A stretch of DNA of 64,000 bases from Oscillibacter sp. 1-3 (GTDB lineage: Bacteria > Bacillota > Clostridia > Oscillospirales > Oscillospiraceae), in assembly GCF_000403435.2 (NCBI RefSeq), contig NZ_KE159712.1:82664-146663 (forward strand). The letters are read 5' to 3'. Below the pieces are notes generated by a model. That model saw nothing but the letters and a program-made list of their open reading frames with translations, was not told the DNA's origin and ran no database searches. Of the stretch, positions 1-7,991 are shown in pieces. Every line of letters starts with the position of its first letter. Positions within the stretch are counted from its first letter, which is position 1. A program made the position numbers and the translations under genes.

Positions 1-42
1 GTGATTATGCGCGTTATCCTGGCGATGATGGGCGTACAGTAA
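1..42 (+). CDS. C-terminal tail of an unidentified upstream gene
   Basis: The window opens in a frame ending at a TAA 15 bases before the next gene's start (residues VIMRVILAMMGVQ). The close spacing to a well-supported downstream gene suggests the end of a co-transcribed gene. Thirteen codons are too few to assign a function, and the frame could be chance. Confidence 0.3.
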   Translation: MIMRVILAMMGVQ

Positions 43-57
43 CAAAGGAGGCGGACC

Positions 58-270
58 ATGAACTTATCGAGGCAACGCGGGCTGCAGCTGGAGGCGTTTG
101 GAAGCATTTTGATCGTAACCGTCATGCTGGCGGACCGGTTCCTGTTCAGTATTCAGGACGGCTTCATTTTGACCTGCGCGGTGATTTCCGCCGTCGCGCT
201 GACCGCCGGCATTCGGACGGTGAAGCGGGCTGACGGAGAGCATACGGAGGCTCAGCGGCTCATCGGATAG
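58..270 (+). CDS. Small two-helix membrane protein, unknown function
   Basis: The ORF encodes 70 residues and starts 5 bases behind a strong AAAGGAGG ribosome site. Residues ~14-31 and ~35-50 form two hydrophobic stretches typical of a small integral membrane protein. The C-terminus (TVKRADGEHTEAQRLIG) is polar and charged. It follows the tail of another reading frame by only 15 bases, so it is probably the last gene of an operon entering from the left. I do not recognise a family. The ribosome site and the membrane-like composition support it being real. Confidence 0.6.
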   Translation: MNLSRQRGLQLEAFGSILIVTVMLADRFLFSIQDGFILTCAVISAVALTAGIRTVKRADGEHTEAQRLIG

Positions 271-272
271 CG

Positions 273-461
273 TGTTTCACAATCTATGAAGCTGTATTCA
301 TGGATGCGAATATTTTCAATGCCCAGGGCATCTCCTGTGTGGGCGTTGCCACCGGGTACTACAAAAATCACACCTAAAAAGAATATCTTGTTCTGAAAAA
401 TTTCTACCATGCGGGCGATCTGGCTGCGGCGATGATCGGGTGTTATGGAGAGCGGGACTAG
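273..461 (+). pseudogene. Relic of an M20/PepT-like peptidase C-terminus
   Basis: One frame reads DANIFNAQGISCVGVATGYY, then KNHT, a TAA at 375-377, then KEYLVLKNFYHAGDLAAAMI and a TAG. The DANxFNxxGI...HT..E(Y/E) pattern is characteristic of the C-terminal metal-binding region of peptidase T-like M20 peptidases. No start codon or N-terminal part is present and the frame is broken by an internal stop, so this is a decayed fragment. Its terminal TAG coincides with the TA that borders the repeat element starting at 459. The family call rests on motif resemblance only. Confidence 0.5.
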
Positions 462-620
462 GCCGTATTTGAAACATGGCAGAACGCCCGGCGTACCTTT
501 TTCCGCTGCGGCGCGTTAAAAATTCTTGAAATACACAACAGAGTATTCCTGCGAATTTTGCCTTGCCCGGCAAAAGTTTTCTCACCGCCGGGCATTCCGC
601 CATTTATCAAACAAGGCCTA
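459..620. repeat. MITE-like repeat, copy 1
   Basis: An element of about 160 bp begins TAGGCCGTATTTGAAACATG and ends CATTTATCAAACAAGGCCTA, so its ends are inverted repeats bounded by TA on both sides. The interior is GC-rich and has no coding capacity of its own. It belongs to the same family as the copies at 3540, 14085, 38668 and 42622. The TA borders are what a Tc1/mariner or IS630-type MITE would leave; that assignment is inference. Confidence 0.7.
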
Positions 621-789
621 AAGAACATATCAATTGACGCACGGCATTCGATCAAAAGCCGGCAGCAGCCGGAATCCCAAAATTCTTTTGAGAGATGCTG
701 TCCGCCAGCCGTCACAGCCGGCGTTCCGGCGGCGGCGACCGGAGTATCCTATAAAAACGGCGAAAGCCATATTTATGGAGGCAAGCAAC

Positions 790-2445
790 ATGGACAACAA
801 GAAACTGGAAAACTATCCCCTGAACGTTCCCGCCCCTCACCACTTCACCTTTGCGGTCCGGGACGTGCCCCATGTCACCATCGAGCAGCGCGAGCGCGCC
901 CTGAACGCCACCCACTGGAATGAGTTCGCCTTCCCTGCCGGGATGCTGACTGTCGACATGCTGTCCGACTCCGGCACCACTGCCATGACCAATCAGCAGT
1001 GGGCGTCCATGTTCCTGGGCGACGAGGCCTACGGCCGCAACACCGGCTACTATGTCCTTCTCGACGCCTTCCGCGACATCTTCGAGCGCGGCGGAGAAAA
1101 GAACTGGAAAAAGGCCATCGATCTGGTGCGCACCGACTGCCGCGACGTGGACAAGATGATGGATGAGCTGTATCTGTGCGAGTATGAGGGCGGTCTTTTT
1201 AACGGCGGCGCCGCCCAGATGGAGCGCCCCAACACCTTCATCATCCAGCAGGGCCGGGCCGCCGAGTCTGTGCTGATGGAGATCGTGAAGAAGATCCTGG
1301 CCCAGCGTCATCCCGGCAAGGTTTTCACCATCCCCTCCAACGGCCACTTCGACACCACCGAGGGCAACATCAAGCAGATGGGCTCCATCCCCCGCAATCT
1401 GTACAACAAGGAGCTCCTCTGGGAGGTTCCCGAGGGCGGCAAGTACGAGAAGAATCCCTTCAAGGGCAACATGGACATCGAGAAGCTGGAGCAGCTGATC
1501 CAGGGCGTGGGGCCTGAGAATGTTCCCCTGATCTTCACCTGCATCACCAACAACCCCATCTGCGGCCAGCCTGTCTCCATGGCGAACCTGAAAGAGATCA
1601 ACCGCGTGGCCCATAAGTACGACATTCCTCTGGTGTTCGACACTGCCCGCTGGGCCGAGAACGCCTACTTCATCAAGAGGAACGAGTCCGGCTATGAGGA
1701 TAAGTCCATCGCTGAGATCACCACCGAGATGTTCTCCTACTGCGACGCCTTCACCATGTCCGCCAAAAAGGACGGCCACGCCAACATGGGCGGTATGCTG
1801 GCCTTCCGTGACCGCGGCCTGTTCTGGAAGAAGTTCTCCGACTTCAACGAGGACGGCACCGTCAAGACCGATGTGGGCGTGCTGCTGAAAGTCAAGCAGA
1901 TCTCCTGCTACGGCAACGACTCCTACGGCGGCATGAGCGGCCGCGACATCATGGCACTGGCCGTGGGTCTCTACGAAAGCTGCGACTTCAACTACATGGA
2001 TGAGCGCGTGAAGCAGTGCGAATACCTGGCCCAGGGCTTCTACAAGGCCGGCGTGCCTGTGGTTCTGCCCGCCGGCGGCCACGGCGTATACATCGATGTG
2101 GACCGTTTCTTTGACAACAAGCGCGGCCATGAGACCTTCTGCGGCACCGGCCTCTCCCTGGAGCTGATCCGCCGGTACGGCATCCGCGTCTCCGAGCTGG
2201 GCGATTTCTCCATGGAGTATGACCTAAAAACCCCCGAGCAGCAGGCGGAGCTAGCCAATGTGGTCCGGTTCGCCATCAACCGCAGCCAGCTGACCCAGGA
2301 GCACCTGGACTACGTCATCGCCGCGGTTGCCCAGCTGTACAAGGACCGTGAGAGCATCCCCAACATGCGCATCACCTGGGGCCACAAGCTGCCCATGCGC
2401 CACTTCCACGCGTTCCTGGAGCCCTATCCCAACGAGGAAAAATAA
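790..2445 (+). CDS. Tryptophanase-family beta-eliminating lyase (PLP)
   Basis: The protein has 551 residues. The start chosen is the ATG at 790, 8 bases behind GGAGG; the in-frame ATG at 775 contains that ribosome site. It is a fold-type I PLP enzyme of the tryptophanase/tyrosine phenol-lyase family. The motif DTARWAENAYFI (D284, R287) and the Schiff-base lysine motif SAKKDGHANMGG (probably K327) are both present. Family members cleave tryptophan to indole, or tyrosine to phenol, plus pyruvate and ammonia. At 551 residues it is clearly longer than the E. coli enzyme (about 470), with extra sequence between the N-terminal part and the cofactor domain. Substrate cannot be decided from sequence. 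It is monocistronic and followed directly by a strong terminator. Confidence 0.9.
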   Translation: MDNKKLENYPLNVPAPHHFTFAVRDVPHVTIEQRERALNATHWNEFAFPAGMLTVDMLSDSGTTAMTNQQWASMFLGDEAYGRNTGYYVLLDAFRDIFERGGEKNWKKAIDLVRTDCRDVDKMMDELYLCEYEGGLFNGGAAQMERPNTFIIQQGRAAESVLMEIVKKILAQRHPGKVFTIPSNGHFDTTEGNIKQMGSIPRNLYNKELLWEVPEGGKYEKNPFKGNMDIEKLEQLIQGVGPENVPLIFTCITNNPICGQPVSMANLKEINRVAHKYDIPLVFDTARWAENAYFIKRNESGYEDKSIAEITTEMFSYCDAFTMSAKKDGHANMGGMLAFRDRGLFWKKFSDFNEDGTVKTDVGVLLKVKQISCYGNDSYGGMSGRDIMALAVGLYESCDFNYMDERVKQCEYLAQGFYKAGVPVVLPAGGHGVYIDVDRFFDNKRGHETFCGTGLSLELIRRYGIRVSELGDFSMEYDLKTPEQQAELANVVRFAINRSQLTQEHLDYVIAAVAQLYKDRESIPNMRITWGHKLPMRHFHAFLEPYPNEEK

Positions 2446-2502
2446 TTCCACAACGCAAGGTGACTGCCCGGCGCAAAAGGCGCAGGACAACCATCATCAG
2501 AC

Positions 2503-2532
2503 AAAGACAGCGCCCTGAAGGGCGCTGTCTTT
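2503..2532 (+). terminator. Intrinsic terminator of the lyase gene
   Basis: A perfect 13-bp stem (AAAGACAGCGCCC, loop TGAA, GGGCGCTGTCTTT) lies 57 bases downstream of the lyase stop. The T-run is provided by the end of the stem. Confidence 0.9.
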
Positions 2533-2746
2533 GCGGTTATTATTGGAGCCCTGGACCGTAAAGTAAATGTAGTGTTTTTACCGCTTGCTCAATTCCATAT
2601 AGGCCGCAAGCAATAAAAATCTCTCTTGTGTCAGTCCATTTTCCTCTTTATACATTTCAGTCTGAAAGCTTTCTTACAATAAAGCGAGGGCAGAACTGTG
2701 AACAGTCCCATCAACCGCGCAATACTCCTGCCCTCATTCAATTATA

Positions 2747-3376
2747 TCAGCGGTCGGAAATCAAACTGCGTACTTCCCGGCATAATGCAGTAATTCTATT
2801 AAAATTACCCGCAGCAATGTCGTCTTTACTGCAAAGCCAGCTGCCGCCCACCGCATGGATAAACGGAACGGACAGGTATTCAGCCACGTTTTCCCCATTC
2901 ACCCCTCCGGTGGGAATAAACCTGACATCGCCAAACGGCCCGGACAGCGCCTTCATCGCCTTTAATCCGCCGTACACATCGGCAGGAAAGAATTTAACTA
3001 CATTCAGCCCCAGTTTTTTGGCAGCCATAATTTCAGAGGGAGAGACACAGCCGGGAATCACAGCCATCCCTCTCTCCCTGCACCAGGCTGCCATCTCATC
3101 ATCAAAACCGGGAGAGACAATGAATTTTGCCCCTTGCTCCGCTGCCTGCCGGCACTGGTCCAGATTCAAAACAGTACCTGCTCCCACCAGCATAACGGGG
3201 CAGCTCTCTGCCACGGCGCGAATTGCGTCCGGAGCTGCAGCGGTCCGAAACGTAATCTCCATCACATCCACGCCGCCGTCCAGAAGGGCCTTGGCAGCGG
3301 GAACGGCGTCTTTTGCATTTTCCAAAACGACCACGGGGATTACCCCGGCACGGTGTAAACGTTCCATAATGTTCAT
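2747..3376 (-). CDS. eda: KDPG/KHG aldolase, copy 1
   Basis: This 209-residue protein is a class I aldolase of the Entner-Doudoroff pathway. It splits 2-keto-3-deoxy-6-phosphogluconate (or 4-hydroxy-2-oxoglutarate) into pyruvate and glyceraldehyde-3-phosphate or glyoxylate. Visible motifs are MEITFRT with the catalytic glutamate E40, GAGTV at ~65, the Schiff-base lysine in VVKFFPAD (K128), and GGSW near the end. Length is normal for the family. It lies downstream of 6-phosphogluconate dehydrogenase on the same strand, but two repeat elements separate them. A second KDPG aldolase sits at 6358-7008. Function at the family level is secure; the exact substrate is not. Confidence 0.93.
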   Translation of the reverse strand: MNIMERLHRAGVIPVVVLENAKDAVPAAKALLDGGVDVMEITFRTAAAPDAIRAVAESCPVMLVGAGTVLNLDQCRQAAEQGAKFIVSPGFDDEMAAWCRERGMAVIPGCVSPSEIMAAKKLGLNVVKFFPADVYGGLKAMKALSGPFGDVRFIPTGGVNGENVAEYLSVPFIHAVGGSWLCSKDDIAAGNFNRITALCREVRSLISDR

Positions 3377-3399
3377 GCGATTTACGTCCTCTGTTCATC

Positions 3400-3541
3400 T
3401 AGATTTTGTCCGAAATTGGAGAAGAAAAAATTGGGGGCCGTGCAATCATCCGCAGAAAGCCCGGCAGGCTGCTAAAATGGATTGCATCGCACAACGGAAA
3501 ATCCGCCGTTTTGTTTTTTGGATAATTTCAAGCAAGGCCTA
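3400..3541. repeat. Degenerate MITE-like repeat abutting copy 2
   Basis: The stretch begins TAGATTTTGTCCGAAATTGG and ends AATTTCAAGCAAGGCCTA. Both ends resemble the family's inverted ends (TAGGCCTTGTTTGAAAAA) with several mismatches. Its right TA appears to be shared with the left TA of the next copy, suggesting one element inserted at the edge of an older one. Confidence 0.35.
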
Positions 3542-3703
3542 GGCCCTGTTTGAAAAAAGTCAAAACGCCCAAACGGTGGATCTTTATCCGCCGCTCTGCG
3601 TTAAATTTTCTTGCCGGGCGTCAGTCCGCCTGCAAAAATTTGCCTTGATTGGCGAAAATATCTCTCGCCGTTGGGCTTTCCGCCATTTTTCAAACAAGGC
3701 CTA
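3540..3703. repeat. MITE-like repeat, copy 2
   Basis: An element of about 164 bp running from TAGGCCCTGTTTGAAAAAAG to CATTTTTCAAACAAGGCCTA. The ends are inverted repeats with TA at each border. The gnd stop codon (TAG on the minus strand, 3701-3703) is formed by the element's own terminal TAGG, so the element sits exactly at the 3' end of gnd. Confidence 0.75.
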
Positions 3704-5152
3704 AACATTGTAGGTCGTAGCAGCGGTACTTCCTCCATGACCGGTCCAGTTGGTGTGGAAAAATTCTCCCCGGGGCCGGTCTACCCGCTCGTAAGTATGG
3801 GCGCCGAAGTAGTCTCTTTGCGCCTGCAGCAGATTGGCCGGCAGCCGCGAGGTGGTATAGCCGTCAAAATAACTCAATGCCGAGGATATGGCTGGGACGG
3901 GAATCCCGTTCTGCACAGCAGTAGCTACTACCTGACGCCAGGACGGCACCAGGTCTGTAATTGTCTTTTGAAAATAGGGGTCCAGAAGAAGATTGTTCAA
4001 CGAGGGATTTCTATCGTAGGCCTCTTTGATCTTGTCCAAAAATATCGAGCGGATAATACAGCCCCCGCGCCACATCAGGGCGACGCCGCCGTAATTCAGG
4101 TTCCAGCTATAATACCGCGCCGCTGCACGCATAAGGCTGTATCCCTGGGCATAAGAGATAATTTTGGACGCGTAGAGCGTCTGGCGGATCGCCTCCACAA
4201 AAGCCTCACGGTCGCCTGTCCAGGCTGGAGGCTGATGGGGAAAAGCGGCGGCGGCCTGAACCCGCTCCTCCTTCATAAAAGAGAGGCAGCGGGCAAATAC
4301 TGCCTCGCCGATCAGCGTGAGAGGCGTTCCCTCATCCAGCGCGGCGATGCCGGTCCATTTGCCAGTTCCCTTTTGCCCGGCTACATCCAAGATCTTGTCG
4401 ATAACATAGCCGCCGGTGTCATCCCGGCAGGCGAAAATATCACGCGTGATCTCAATCAGGTAGGAGTTGAGCTCCGTCTCATTCCAATGCCGAAATATCT
4501 GATAGAGCTGGTCATTGGTAAGTCCCAACAGCGCCTGCATCAGATGGTAGGCCTCGCAGATCAGCTGCATATCGCCGTACTCAATACCGTTATGTACCAT
4601 CTTCACAAAATGGCCGGCGCCGTTCTCTCCCACCCAATCACAACAGGGAGTTCCATCCTCCACCTTGGCGCAGATACGCTGAAAAACAGGCTTCACAGAT
4701 TCCCAGGCTTCCGGGGAGCCTCCGGGCATCAGGCTGGGACCCTTCAGCGCGCCCTCCTCGCCGCCGGAAACTCCGGTGCCAATGTAGAGCTTTCCCTTAG
4801 ATTCCACATAGGCAGTTCTGCGAATCGTATCCTGAAAATGGGAATTGCCTCCGTCAATAATGATGTCGCCGTCCTCCAGCAGGGGCAGCAGCCGGTCAAT
4901 CATATCGTCAACAGCCTGTCCGGCCTTAATCATCAAAAAAATTTTCCGGGGATACGAAAGACAGGCGGTCAGCTCCTCCAACGAGTGACAGCCAATGATC
5001 CTCTTTCCACTCCCGCGCCCCTGTATGAAAGCATCAACCTTTTCCGAGGTTCGGTTGCAGACCGCCACGGTAAAACCATGGGATTCCATGTTCATGACCA
5101 GGTTTTCCCCCATCACAGCCAATCCAATCAAACCGATATCAGCTTTTTCCAT
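3701..5152 (-). CDS. gnd: 6-phosphogluconate dehydrogenase, decarboxylating
   Basis: The protein of 483 residues starts at the ATG at 5152, behind a GGAGG site; an upstream in-frame extension has no ribosome site. It oxidises 6-phosphogluconate to ribulose-5-phosphate and CO2. The N-terminal Rossmann domain has GLAVMG (residues 10-15), and CNRTSEKV places N-R-T where the NADP 2'-phosphate binds, favouring NADP. The substrate-domain motifs GAGHFVKMVHNGIEYGDMQ and the C-terminal GTGKWT are present. Length matches the long (470-480 residue) family. The stop codon comes from the adjacent repeat element, so the last residues may differ from the ancestral protein. It forms a sugar-acid metabolic cluster with the neighbouring aldolases. 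Confidence 0.94.
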   Translation of the reverse strand: MEKADIGLIGLAVMGENLVMNMESHGFTVAVCNRTSEKVDAFIQGRGSGKRIIGCHSLEELTACLSYPRKIFLMIKAGQAVDDMIDRLLPLLEDGDIIIDGGNSHFQDTIRRTAYVESKGKLYIGTGVSGGEEGALKGPSLMPGGSPEAWESVKPVFQRICAKVEDGTPCCDWVGENGAGHFVKMVHNGIEYGDMQLICEAYHLMQALLGLTNDQLYQIFRHWNETELNSYLIEITRDIFACRDDTGGYVIDKILDVAGQKGTGKWTGIAALDEGTPLTLIGEAVFARCLSFMKEERVQAAAAFPHQPPAWTGDREAFVEAIRQTLYASKIISYAQGYSLMRAAARYYSWNLNYGGVALMWRGGCIIRSIFLDKIKEAYDRNPSLNNLLLDPYFQKTITDLVPSWRQVVATAVQNGIPVPAISSALSYFDGYTTSRLPANLLQAQRDYFGAHTYERVDRPRGEFFHTNWTGHGGSTAATTYNV

Positions 5153-5324
5153 ATGCGGCACTCCTCCATTCTTGTGATGATATTGTCTCTTTTTCCAAGA
5201 TATATAAGCCAAAGTTTTCAAAATATATATAATATGGCCACAAAAGGTCTATTATTCCGAATAAATATCCGCTATGATTTTACAAAGGGAACAATCCCAA
5301 AAGAAGATTGACAAGGAGGCAGCG

Positions 5325-5384
5325 ATGATGACTGTGACAAGGGCAATTGACAGGCGAACGCCGTTTCAGCGCGCCGACGCTTAA
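5325..5384 (+). other. 19-codon ORF with strong ribosome site, leader peptide or gene relic
   Basis: ATG-ATG follows a strong AAGGAGG by 6 bases and encodes MMTVTRAIDRRTPFQRADA, then TAA. The stop lies against the 3' end of the converging dehydrogenase gene. No downstream plus-strand gene exists to be regulated, so a truncated 5' end of a lost gene is more likely than a leader peptide. The call is weak. Confidence 0.2.
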
Positions 5385-6334
5385 ACAACCCGATGCTGGA
5401 GCGGTTTCCCAAGGGCAAATGCCGCCGCGTTTTGCGCGCAGATCACTCCCACCGCGTTAATCGCCTCCCTGGAATACATCCCCACATGGGGCGTGATGAT
5501 CACGTTGTCCAGCGTCAGCAGCGGATGATCCGCCGTAACCGGCTCATGCTCCACAACATCCATGGCCGCGGCGGCAATGTGGCCGCTGACCAGCGCATCA
5601 TACAACGCTTTTTCATCAACAATGCCGCCCCGGGCCGTATTCACCAGAATAGAGCCCTCTTTCATAGATGCAAGCTCACTTTTTCCAATCATATTATGGG
5701 TTTCCTCTGTCAGCGGCATGTGGACTGAGAGATAGTCACAGCCGCTCAATACCTCAGCAAAGGTGCACAGCGTCACATAGCCCGCGAACTCTGCAGGAAT
5801 CTCTGTGACATAGGGGTCATAGGTGAGGACGCTCATGCCAAAGCCCTTCGCCCGGCGTGCTACGCATTTTGCCACCGCTCCGAAGCCCAGAAGTCCCAAG
5901 GTCTTATAGCAGACATCCACACCAATCACCGACTGCGCCACATTTTTCAGCACGTTGAGACTGGAACGCTGGATATTGCGGGCCGCCGACAGCATCAGCC
6001 CAAAGGTGAGATCGGCCACTGCGTTGGAATTGGTTCCCGGCGTGTTGCACACGGCAATGCCCAGCTCCCTCGCCTTCTCCAGATGGATATTGTCAAGGCC
6101 GACACCGTGTTTGCAGATGATCCTCAGCCTTTTGCACCGTTCCATTGTCTCCTGGGGAAACTCATGAGCGCCAATAATCAGCGCGTCATAGTCCGGAATT
6201 ATCGCCTCAAAGGCGGCCTGGTCAAAAGACGCGCCGATATTGGTGACCTCATAACCCGCCTCCGCCAAAATGTCATATGGGGTATGGTCGATTTTTCCAA
6301 AGGACCGCGATGTAATCAAAACTTTTTTATTCAT
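5381..6334 (-). CDS. D-isomer-specific 2-hydroxyacid dehydrogenase (SerA-like)
   Basis: This 317-residue NAD-dependent oxidoreductase belongs to the 3-phosphoglycerate dehydrogenase superfamily. The nucleotide-binding segment LGLLGFGAVAKCVARRAKGF is a GxGxxG variant. The catalytic Arg is in NTARGGIVDE, the Glu in MDVVEHEPV and the His in ITPHVGMYS. A strong GAAGGGAAGAG precedes the ATG. It is the last gene of the run that begins with the ABC transporter, 23 bases behind a KDPG aldolase. It probably interconverts a 2-keto acid and a 2-hydroxy acid in the same sugar-acid pathway rather than making serine, because no serine genes are nearby. That role is inference. Confidence 0.88.
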   Translation of the reverse strand: MNKKVLITSRSFGKIDHTPYDILAEAGYEVTNIGASFDQAAFEAIIPDYDALIIGAHEFPQETMERCKRLRIICKHGVGLDNIHLEKARELGIAVCNTPGTNSNAVADLTFGLMLSAARNIQRSSLNVLKNVAQSVIGVDVCYKTLGLLGFGAVAKCVARRAKGFGMSVLTYDPYVTEIPAEFAGYVTLCTFAEVLSGCDYLSVHMPLTEETHNMIGKSELASMKEGSILVNTARGGIVDEKALYDALVSGHIAAAAMDVVEHEPVTADHPLLTLDNVIITPHVGMYSREAINAVGVICAQNAAAFALGKPLQHRVV

Positions 6335-6357
6335 GGCTCTTCCCTTCTTGGACGTCC

Positions 6358-7008
6358 TTATCGGCTCAACGCTGCGGCGTAGGCGCTTGCAATGGCGGTA
6401 ATCTCCTGAAACCTGCCCTCTTTCACCAGCTTGGAGCTGACCAGGTTTCCTCCAACCCCCACACCGGCGGCGCCCGCCGCAATAAACTCCGTGCAGTTTT
6501 CCACTGTCACACCCCCCACAGCGATAATGGGGATATGCCTGAGAGGCGCTTTGACAGCCTTCATATAGGCCGCCCCCAGAACGCCCGCAGGAAATATTTT
6601 CACAAGATCCGCCCCCAGAAAATAGGCGCGCTCTACCTCTGTGGGCGTCATTGCCCCGGGAATCGACACCCTGCCAAGGCGTTTCGTCTCCCGAATGACC
6701 TCCTCATTGACATTGGGAGAGATTATATATTCCGCGCCGGCTTCCGCTGCCAGACAGACCTGCTCCGCCGTCATAACAGTGCCGGCGCCCACACAGACAT
6801 TTTCTCCAAGCGTCTCCCGAATGACACGGATAGCGGCCGGCGTATCGGCGGTCCTCTCTGAACCGGACGGATCAAAGGTCACCTCAATGCAGCGGACGCC
6901 GCCTTTCTGCAGGGCCAGCGCAAGACCCGCGATTTCCGCGCCGGAAATTCCCCGGACAATGGCGATGAGCTTATCCTCTATAATTCGATCAAATACTGCT
7001 TGCGACAT
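6358..7008 (-). CDS. KDPG/KHG aldolase, copy 2
   Basis: This 216-residue class I aldolase resembles copy 1 but is clearly divergent. It has IEVTFD with the catalytic glutamate E42, GAGTV at ~75, and the Schiff-base lysine in DLVKIFPAG (K137). It begins 9 bases downstream of the ABC ATPase gene with a GAGGCGAG ribosome site, so it is in the same operon as the transporter. Aldolase and transporter together suggest that the imported compound is funnelled to a 2-keto-3-deoxy acid. The paralogue at 2747-3376 may act on a different keto acid, for example KDPG versus KDPGal. Confidence 0.92.
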   Translation of the reverse strand: MSQAVFDRIIEDKLIAIVRGISGAEIAGLALALQKGGVRCIEVTFDPSGSERTADTPAAIRVIRETLGENVCVGAGTVMTAEQVCLAAEAGAEYIISPNVNEEVIRETKRLGRVSIPGAMTPTEVERAYFLGADLVKIFPAGVLGAAYMKAVKAPLRHIPIIAVGGVTVENCTEFIAAGAAGVGVGGNLVSSKLVKEGRFQEITAIASAYAAALSR

Positions 7009-7017
7009 TTTCTCGCC

Positions 7018-7989
7018 TCACAATGATGTTGTTTTGTTCTCAGATCCAAACAGGTGACAGGCCGCAAAATGGCCCGGTGATTTCTCCTGCAGCTGCGGAC
7101 AGCTCGTCCGGCACTCCGCGCGGGCATGGGGACACCGCTTCGCAAAGCGGCATTCGTCTCCAGGATTAATCGGGGAACTGACTTCCCCTCTCAGCAGGAC
7201 CCGCTCTTTTTTCGCCCCCACCTTCGGAATGGGAATGGCGGAGAGCAGCGCCTTGGTATACGGATGTATCGGATTGGTGAACAGCTCCTCAGCGGGGGCC
7301 TTTTCCACCGTCTGCCCCAGATACATTACCATGATTTCGTCAGAGATATGGTTCACAACCGCCAGATCGTGGGTGATAAAGACGTACGTCAATCCCAGCT
7401 CTTCCTGCAGTTCCCTGAGCAAATTCAGAATCTGGGCCTGAATGGAGACGTCCAGCGCGGAGACCGGTTCGTCGCAGATAATGAGCTTTGGCTCCACGGC
7501 AAGGGCCCGGGCGATACCGATGCGCTGGCGGCGTCCGCCGTCCAGCTCATGGGGATAGGCGTTAATCAGCCGTTCCGCCAGCCCCGCGATGCGCATCAGC
7601 TCTATGACACGCATCTCCACCTCTTTCTTGGTCCGGTACTTTCCGGTAACTTTCACGCCCTCCGCAATTGTCTGCATGACGGTGCAGCGGGGGTCCAGGG
7701 AGGAAAAGGGGTCCTGAAAAATGATCTGGATGTCGTTGCGCTTCGCGCGCATCTCCCGTTTGCTCAGTTTCATCAGATCCCTGCCCTCAAAGAGGATCTC
7801 ACCGCCGGTGGGTTCGATCAGCCGCATCACGCAGCGGCCGGTTGTGGACTTTCCACACCCGGATTCGCCGACAATGCCCAGGGTCTTACCCCTTTCAATG
7901 GTAAAGGTGATGTCGTCCACAGCATGGAGGACTCCCCGGTTGGTTTTGAAATACTTCTTCAGGTGGTTGACTTCCAAGATGTTCCCCAT
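7018..7989 (-). CDS. Oligopeptide/dipeptide-type ABC transporter ATPase (OppF/DppF-like)
   Basis: The ATP-binding subunit has 323 residues. The start chosen is the ATG at 7989, 7 bases behind GAGGAGG; a GTG six bases earlier overlaps the previous stop. Walker A is GESGCGKSTTG, Walker B is LIICDEPVSALD, the H-loop is ITHDLA, and the C-terminal oligopeptide-transporter motif (CRFAKRCPHA) is present. The ABC signature reads LDGGRRQR instead of LSGGQRQR, a variant I recall from Firmicute OppF-type proteins. It pairs with the ATPase at 7992-9017 to energise import through the two permeases upstream in the operon. Confidence 0.92.
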   Translation of the reverse strand: MGNILEVNHLKKYFKTNRGVLHAVDDITFTIERGKTLGIVGESGCGKSTTGRCVMRLIEPTGGEILFEGRDLMKLSKREMRAKRNDIQIIFQDPFSSLDPRCTVMQTIAEGVKVTGKYRTKKEVEMRVIELMRIAGLAERLINAYPHELDGGRRQRIGIARALAVEPKLIICDEPVSALDVSIQAQILNLLRELQEELGLTYVFITHDLAVVNHISDEIMVMYLGQTVEKAPAEELFTNPIHPYTKALLSAIPIPKVGAKKERVLLRGEVSSPINPGDECRFAKRCPHARAECRTSCPQLQEKSPGHFAACHLFGSENKTTSL

Positions 7990-7991
7990 CG

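Noticed and set aside
712..2130. 472-codon minus-strand ORF opposite the lyase gene
   Set aside because: It lies entirely antisense to a well-supported PLP enzyme, has no ribosome site and has a low-complexity, Val/His/Gly-rich translation typical of antisense GC-rich frames.
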